Assembly (NCBI GenBank): GCA_027451225.1
Contig: DAIDJU010000010.1
Coordinates: forward strand, 1-40,688
Direction: 5' to 3'
DNA length: 40,688 nt
Source of the DNA: Acidocella sp.
GTDB lineage: Bacteria; Pseudomonadota; Alphaproteobacteria; Acetobacterales; Acetobacteraceae
Shown piece after piece: positions 36,343 to 40,688 of the stretch (the stretch's first letter is position 1; every line of letters begins with the position of its first letter). The translations under genes and the position numbers were made by a program. Below the pieces are notes generated by a model that saw only the letters and a program-made list of their open reading frames with translations, did no database searches and was not told the DNA's origin.

Positions 36343-37538
36343 TGGGTTTAAGCACGGGGATCATGGGCAAAGCCGACATCGCACTTGCCGGTCCCGGCAC
36401 CTCCTACCAGACGCTCTTCCCCTATCACGCCGAGTTCTGCGCGCTCTCGGAATTCCGCAAGAAGCCCGGCTTCGGCGCTGAGCTGCGCAGCGGCATGGGC
36501 GGGCATGCGGTGCTCTACCTCAACGGCGTGCGGCTGGACCGCGCCGCCCGCTACCCCGTGCTGCGCCTCTGCGCGCCCGATGAAGCGCCGGAGCAGCACG
36601 GCGTCGGCATCAGCGTGAACGAACATTACCGCAACGCCAACTGGATCGCCGTGGAGGGCCGGGACTTTCTGCTGCGCGGCGCGCTGGAGGAGGGCGAGCC
36701 CTTAACCCGCGCCAGCTACGCCCGCACCCAGGCCCGCGCCCAGGCGATGGGCATTTTCGAGGGCGTGGAGTTCCACCCGCATCTGTTCCGCGACAAGCCG
36801 CACGGCATGTCCGACCGTGAATATATGTACGAGATCTCGGTGGCCTCGGATTACGGCGTGCGCTTCGGGCGCGATGCCTATTGCGCCCGCGTGCCGCTGG
36901 ACCATGCCCGCATGGGCGCGATCGTCGATTACCTGAACGCGCTCAACCGCCCCTACCAGGAGGGCAGGCGGATTTATACCTGGAAGATCTTCACCGATAA
37001 CTGCGTGCATGTGGGGCATAACGCCCTGGCGGCGGCGGGGGTATGGGCCCCCTGGCCCACCGGGCAATCCCCGATGCTCGCCGCCTTCAAATTCCCCGTC
37101 CCCAAGAATACATTCGTGGACCTGATGCTGCGCACCAACGATTTGCCGCTTGAAGCCCCCGACGCCCTGTACGCGGACCACGCCGCGCTTCAGGCGTTGC
37201 TGCGCTGGGGCAGCCTGCCCGTGGGGCCGGGGGCGCTGGCCGTGGCCGAACCGGCGGTGGCGCGCAACGAGATCTACGACGTCTCCCGCCGGCTGAAGCT
37301 GATTTTCTACGACAACCCGTTCTGGGGCCCGTACCGCCCCCGCTTCAACCGCATCTTCGCCGACCCGCGCTATACCGATCTGCGCGCCAATCTGCGCCAT
37401 TTCGCCGCGCGTTACGTGGCGGCCAAGCGGCAGGGCAAGGGGCCGCACCCGGCCTTCACCGCGCGGTATGAGGCGCATATCGCCCATGCCGCCGCCCAGG
37501 CCTCGGCCATGCTGGCTGCGCTGGGGGAGGCGGCATGA
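36342..37538 (+). CDS. Unknown protein, possible permuted papain-like (NlpC/P60/DUF4105-like) enzyme
   Basis: A 398-residue protein with no signal peptide or clear membrane helix, not recognised as a standard polyene gene. Two segments look catalytic. GMGGHAVLYLNGV (H55) resembles the His strand of circularly permuted papain-like proteins, and FTDNCVHVGHNALAAAG (C221) resembles their NC-helix with the nucleophile. This His-before-Cys order is that of LRAT/NlpC-permuted/DUF4105 families, which include amidases and lipid acyltransferases. It could trim or transfer an acyl group. That is inference. ATG 36342 overlaps the upstream stop (TGATG); ATG 36363 is a possible alternative. Ends ATGA with the ketosynthase gene. 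Confidence 0.72.
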   Translation: MGLSTGIMGKADIALAGPGTSYQTLFPYHAEFCALSEFRKKPGFGAELRSGMGGHAVLYLNGVRLDRAARYPVLRLCAPDEAPEQHGVGISVNEHYRNANWIAVEGRDFLLRGALEEGEPLTRASYARTQARAQAMGIFEGVEFHPHLFRDKPHGMSDREYMYEISVASDYGVRFGRDAYCARVPLDHARMGAIVDYLNALNRPYQEGRRIYTWKIFTDNCVHVGHNALAAAGVWAPWPTGQSPMLAAFKFPVPKNTFVDLMLRTNDLPLEAPDALYADHAALQALLRWGSLPVGPGALAVAEPAVARNEIYDVSRRLKLIFYDNPFWGPYRPRFNRIFADPRYTDLRANLRHFAARYVAAKRQGKGPHPAFTARYEAHIAHAAAQASAMLAALGEAA

Positions 37539-38725
37539 CGCAGCTTGCCCTCACCGCCTTTTCCATCGTCACCGCGCTGGGCGCCGGGCAGGACGCCAAT
37601 CTCGCCGCCCTGCGCGCGGGGCGCAGCGCCCTCGTCCCCTGCCGGTTCGATACGCTGCCCATCGACGCCTATGCCGGCGAGGTGGAGGGGCTAGACCAGC
37701 CCCTCACCGGCCCCTGGGCGGGGTTTGACTGCCGCAACAACCGCCTCGCCGCCCTGGCGTTGCGGCAGGATGGCTTCCTCGACGCCGTGGAAGCCGCCAA
37801 GGCGCGGCATAGCCCGGCGCGCATCGGGCTGTTCCTGGGCACCAGCACATCCGGCATCTGGGAGACAGAGACCGCCTACCGCCACCGCGCCCCGCAAACC
37901 GGCGCGCTGCCGCAAGGGTTCGACTACGCCCGCACCCACAACACCTACGCACTGGGGCGGTTCCTGCGCGAGTATCTGGGCCTGGGCGGACCGGCCTTCG
38001 TGATCTCCACCGCCTGCGCGGCCACCTCCAAGGTGTTTGCCGACGCAGCCCGGATGATCCGGGCCGGGATCTGCGATGCCGCCATCGTCGGCGGGGCGGA
38101 TACCCTGTGCGGCACCACCTTGTTCGGCTTCCACGCGCTGGGCGTGATGGCGGAGGGGCCGTGCCGGCCTTTTGATGCCGCGCGCAATGGCATCTCCATT
38201 GGCGAGGGGGCGGGCTTCGTGTTGTTGGAACGCCCCAGCCCGGCGCACGGGGCCGAGACCGTGATGCTGCTCGGCACGGGTGAAAGCTCGGACGCGTATC
38301 ACATGTCCTCCCCCCACCCTGAAGGCGAGGGCGCGCGCGCCGCAATGCTCCAGGCCCTGGCGGCGGCGGGGTTGCTGCCGGAGGAGATCGACTACATCAA
38401 CCTGCACGGCACCGCGACGCTGGTGGGCGACGCGGCGGAAGACAAGGCCATCTCCGGTTTGTTTGGCGATAAAGTGCCTTGCAATTCCAGCAAGGGCTTC
38501 ACTGGCCATACGCTCGGGGCCTCGGGCGTGGTGGGGGCGGCGTTCGCGGCGCTGGCCATCCGGCACGGTTTCATCCCGGGCAGCCCACATACGCGCGAGG
38601 TCGATCCCGGCTTTGCCAGCAATTATTTGCGCGAGGGGCGGGAAGCGCGGGTGAACCATGTGCTGTGCAACGCCTTCGGCTTCGGCGGGGTGAATTGCAG
38701 CATGGTGCTGGGGCGAGCGGCATGA
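37535..38725 (+). CDS. Beta-ketoacyl-ACP synthase (elongating KS, ApeO-like)
   Basis: A 396-residue FabF-like condensing enzyme. The complete catalytic set is present: Cys161 in STACAATS, His291 in NLHGTAT, Lys320 in NSSKGFTGHTLGAS and the second histidine H325. It extends the starter with malonyl-ACP two carbons at a time. HGTATLVGD replaces the usual HGTGTxxND, as in polyene KS proteins. It is directly followed by a Cys-less KS-like protein, giving the KS/chain-length-factor arrangement of type II PKS. ATGA overlaps at both ends. Confidence 0.93.
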   Translation: MTQLALTAFSIVTALGAGQDANLAALRAGRSALVPCRFDTLPIDAYAGEVEGLDQPLTGPWAGFDCRNNRLAALALRQDGFLDAVEAAKARHSPARIGLFLGTSTSGIWETETAYRHRAPQTGALPQGFDYARTHNTYALGRFLREYLGLGGPAFVISTACAATSKVFADAARMIRAGICDAAIVGGADTLCGTTLFGFHALGVMAEGPCRPFDAARNGISIGEGAGFVLLERPSPAHGAETVMLLGTGESSDAYHMSSPHPEGEGARAAMLQALAAAGLLPEEIDYINLHGTATLVGDAAEDKAISGLFGDKVPCNSSKGFTGHTLGASGVVGAAFAALAIRHGFIPGSPHTREVDPGFASNYLREGREARVNHVLCNAFGFGGVNCSMVLGRAA

Positions 38726-39525
38726 TGCACGTGTATCTGGAAGGCATCGGCCTGTTCGGACCGGGGCTGGCGGGGTGGGAAGCCGGCCGCGCCGCTCTGG
38801 CCGGAGCCGTACCCTACACCCCAACCGAAACGCCTCTGCCCGCCGCCGCGCTGCTGCCCGCCAATGAGCGCCGCCGCGCCCCGAAGATCGTGCGGATCGC
38901 CCTGGCCACCGGGGCCGAGGCCCTGGCTGCCGCCGGGCGAGACCCGGCGCGGGTTGCGGCAGTGTTCACCTCCTCGGGCGGCGATGGCGATACGATCCAC
39001 GAGATCATGTCCACCCTGGCCTCGCCTGTCCGCGAACTTTCTCCCACGCGGTTCCACAACTCGGTGCATAACGCGGCGGCGGGGTATTGGAGCATCGCCA
39101 CGGCCTCGCGCGCGGCCTCGACCAGCCTGTGCTGCCATGACGGCAGCTTCGCCGCGGGGCTGCTGGAAGCGGCGGTGCAGGCAACGGTGGACAACAAAGC
39201 CGTGGCGCTGATCGCCTATGATGTCCCCTACCCCTCGCCGCTGGCCGAGGCACGGCCCATCGGCCCCGCTTTTGGTGTGGCGCTGGCGCTCTCACCCGCG
39301 CCCTCCCCCGCCAGCTTCGCCCGGCTGGAGATGGCGCTGACCACGGACCAACCGCTCAGCCATAACGCCGAGCCCACGCTGGAGGCGCTGCGCCGCGCCA
39401 CCCCGGCGGCGCGCGCCTTGCCGTTGCTGGCGGCACTGGCGACGAACGGCACGGCGGCGGTGACGTTGGAGTATCTGCCGGATCTGGCGTTGAACGTGAG
39501 CATCACACCGGAGAAAAGCTCATGA
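38722..39525 (+). CDS. Chain-length-factor-like beta-ketoacyl synthase (N-terminal type, no active-site Cys)
   Basis: A 267-residue protein of the ketoacyl-synt_2 type (beta-ketoacyl synthase N-terminal-like). ELSPTRFHNSVHNAAAGYWSIA and DVPYPSPL are typical. It lacks the TACA(A/S) nucleophile and the C-terminal catalytic His/Lys domain, so it should not condense by itself. In APE synthases such a protein pairs with the true KS and sets chain length. ATGATG at 38722 gives two possible starts; the first overlaps the KS stop by 4 bases. The CC in TSLCCHDG is not in the nucleophile position. Confidence 0.87.
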   Translation: MMHVYLEGIGLFGPGLAGWEAGRAALAGAVPYTPTETPLPAAALLPANERRRAPKIVRIALATGAEALAAAGRDPARVAAVFTSSGGDGDTIHEIMSTLASPVRELSPTRFHNSVHNAAAGYWSIATASRAASTSLCCHDGSFAAGLLEAAVQATVDNKAVALIAYDVPYPSPLAEARPIGPAFGVALALSPAPSPASFARLEMALTTDQPLSHNAEPTLEALRRATPAARALPLLAALATNGTAAVTLEYLPDLALNVSITPEKSS

Positions 39526-39959
39526 GCATCGGGCATGAGCAGATCCAGGGCATGATCCCCCATTCCGGCGCCATGTGCCTGCTGGACGAAGTGCTGGACT
39601 GGGACGCCGCCGCCGTGCGCTGCGTTTCCCGCCGCTACCGCCTGCCCGGCAACCCGCTGCGCCGCGCCGATGGTACGCTGGGCACCGCCTGCGGCGTCGA
39701 GATCGCGGCGCAGGCGATGGCTGTGCATGGGCGGCTCACCGCGCCCGAGGGAGGTGAGCCTGTGCCGGGTTATCTGGTGGCTCTGCGGGATGTACGGCTC
39801 GCCGCGCCGCTGCTGGACGAGGCGGGGGAAGAGTTGCTCGTGGAGGTCAGGTTGCTGATGGGCGACGGCAAGGGCGCGACCTATGAATTCGCCCTCTCGG
39901 CGGAAGGCGCGCCATGGCTCGCCGGGCGGGCCACCGTGCTGTTCGGAGCGGGGCAATGA
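39522..39959 (+). CDS. Hotdog-fold dehydratase (ApeP-like)
   Basis: A 145-residue protein beginning with MIPHSGAMCLLDEVLDWD, the recognisable start of the ApeP/COG4706 predicted 3-hydroxylacyl-ACP dehydratases (P-H-x-G-A-M-x-L-L-D). CGVEIAAQAMAVHG forms the central helix. It is the second dehydratase of the operon and probably works with the short FabZ-like one. ATGA overlaps at both ends. No signal peptide, so it acts in the cytosol. Confidence 0.88.
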   Translation: MSIGHEQIQGMIPHSGAMCLLDEVLDWDAAAVRCVSRRYRLPGNPLRRADGTLGTACGVEIAAQAMAVHGRLTAPEGGEPVPGYLVALRDVRLAAPLLDEAGEELLVEVRLLMGDGKGATYEFALSAEGAPWLAGRATVLFGAGQ

Positions 39960-40675
39960 GCCGCGCGCTGGTGACTGGCGGCAGCGGGGCCATCGGCGGG
40001 GCCATCGCCCGCGCGCTGGCGGCGGCGGGGCATCATGTCTATGTCCATGCGCATGGGCGGATTGAGCGCGCGCAAGAGGTGGCGGCGGAGATCATCGCCC
40101 AGGGCGGGGCGGCGGAGGCCGTGCAATTCGACCTCACCGACGCGCAAGCCACGCAAGCCGCCCTGGCCGCGATACTGGACGCCGGCGCGGTGCAGATTTT
40201 GGTTAATAATGCGGGCATCCATGACGACGCGCCGATGCCGGGGATGCGCCATGAGCAATGGGCGCGGGTGATCGATGTTTCGCTCAACGGTTTCTTCAAC
40301 GTCACCCAGCCGCTGCTGCTGCCGATGATCCGCACGCGCTGGGGGCGGGTGATCAACATCTCCTCGGTAGCCGGGGTGATGGGCAATCGGGGCCAGGCCA
40401 ATTACGCGGCGGCCAAGGCCGGGCTGCACGGGGCGGCGCGCTCGCTGGCGCTGGAGGTGGCGAGCCGGGGGATCACCGTGAATACGGTGGCGCCGGGGAT
40501 CATCGCCTCGCCCGCCACGGCGGAGCTGTTCCCCAAGGAGGCGCTGGAGCGCATGGTGCCGGTGAAACGCGCCGGAACGCCGGAGGAGGTGGCCGATCTC
40601 GTCGGCTTCCTGGCCTCGGAGCGGGCGGGCTATATCACGGGGCAGCTCATCAACATCAATGGCGGCATGGCCTGA
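39956..40675 (+). CDS. 3-ketoacyl-ACP reductase (FabG/ApeQ-like)
   Basis: A 239-residue short-chain dehydrogenase that reduces the beta-keto group with NADPH. The cofactor loop TGGSGAIG (7-14), NNAG (84-87), and the catalytic Ser137 (NISSVAG), Tyr150 and Lys154 (YAAAK) are intact; the C-terminal YITGQLININGGMA is typical of FabG. ATG at 39956 (ATGA overlap) is chosen over the track's 39914. Only 13 bases remain after the stop, so the operon may go on. In other APE clusters a further ketosynthase commonly follows. Confidence 0.93.
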   Translation: MSRALVTGGSGAIGGAIARALAAAGHHVYVHAHGRIERAQEVAAEIIAQGGAAEAVQFDLTDAQATQAALAAILDAGAVQILVNNAGIHDDAPMPGMRHEQWARVIDVSLNGFFNVTQPLLLPMIRTRWGRVINISSVAGVMGNRGQANYAAAKAGLHGAARSLALEVASRGITVNTVAPGIIASPATAELFPKEALERMVPVKRAGTPEEVADLVGFLASERAGYITGQLININGGMA

Positions 40676-40688
40676 ACAGCAGCCGCAG

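Overview
The window is GC-rich, densely packed chromosomal DNA that reads as an alphaproteobacterium, most likely Rhodospirillales and probably Acetobacteraceae. This is an inference from the gene set (HIG1-type twin-TM protein, alphaproteobacterial DapF/FtsY, an SpuC/AguA/AguB/PuuA polyamine operon, an aryl-polyene-type cluster) and not from a marker gene. I see no rRNA, tRNA, CRISPR array, integrase, transposase gene or prophage.

Layout. 1-2840 (minus): ftsY (cut by the window edge), dapF and a stand-alone mreB with its own terminator. 3024-3599 (plus): two tiny lipoproteins, the second a glycine-zipper protein. 3648-5435 (minus): htpG with a heat-shock-like promoter. 5552-6016: an acidic protein of unknown function. 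6017-6088: a 72-bp near-perfect palindrome flanked by TAA that looks like a MITE. 6092-12322: slipin, rmuC (with an internal 153-bp repeat), an SCO1-type lipoprotein, a large MscS-family channel, a HIG1 mini-protein and alkB. 12375-18487 (minus): a translationally coupled polyamine operon, spuC-puuA-aguB-aguA followed by an APC permease. It would take agmatine through N-carbamoylputrescine to putrescine, then remove putrescine by transamination and gamma-glutamylation. 18772-20127 (minus): a fused monoheme cytochrome/outer-membrane barrel protein resembling Cyc2, behind an exact-register 22-bp tandem repeat. 20274-25674: WD40 protein, acs, cold-shock protein and a long-chain acyl-CoA ligase. 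25755-28852: an unusual Lon-family protease, coupled to a Usp-like protein.

29403 to the right end (plus) is one tight operon of 13 genes, most joined by 4-bp ATGA overlaps. It encodes an acyl carrier protein, a COG4648-like membrane protein, an acyl-activating AMP ligase, two hotdog dehydratases, an LpxL-type acyltransferase, a LolA-like carrier, an MMPL exporter, an alpha/beta hydrolase, a protein of unknown family, a ketosynthase, a Cys-less chain-length-factor-like ketosynthase and a ketoreductase. This is the parts list of an aryl polyene (APE/xanthomonadin/flexirubin-like) type II PKS: an aromatic or other acid is loaded by the ligase, extended by KS/CLF with KR and DH into a conjugated polyene, then moved to the outer membrane by acyltransferase, exporter and carrier. 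The cluster probably continues past the right edge. Its most novel element is the gene at 36342-37538, which I read as a possible circularly permuted papain-like (NlpC/P60/DUF4105-like) enzyme not known to me as a standard APE component.
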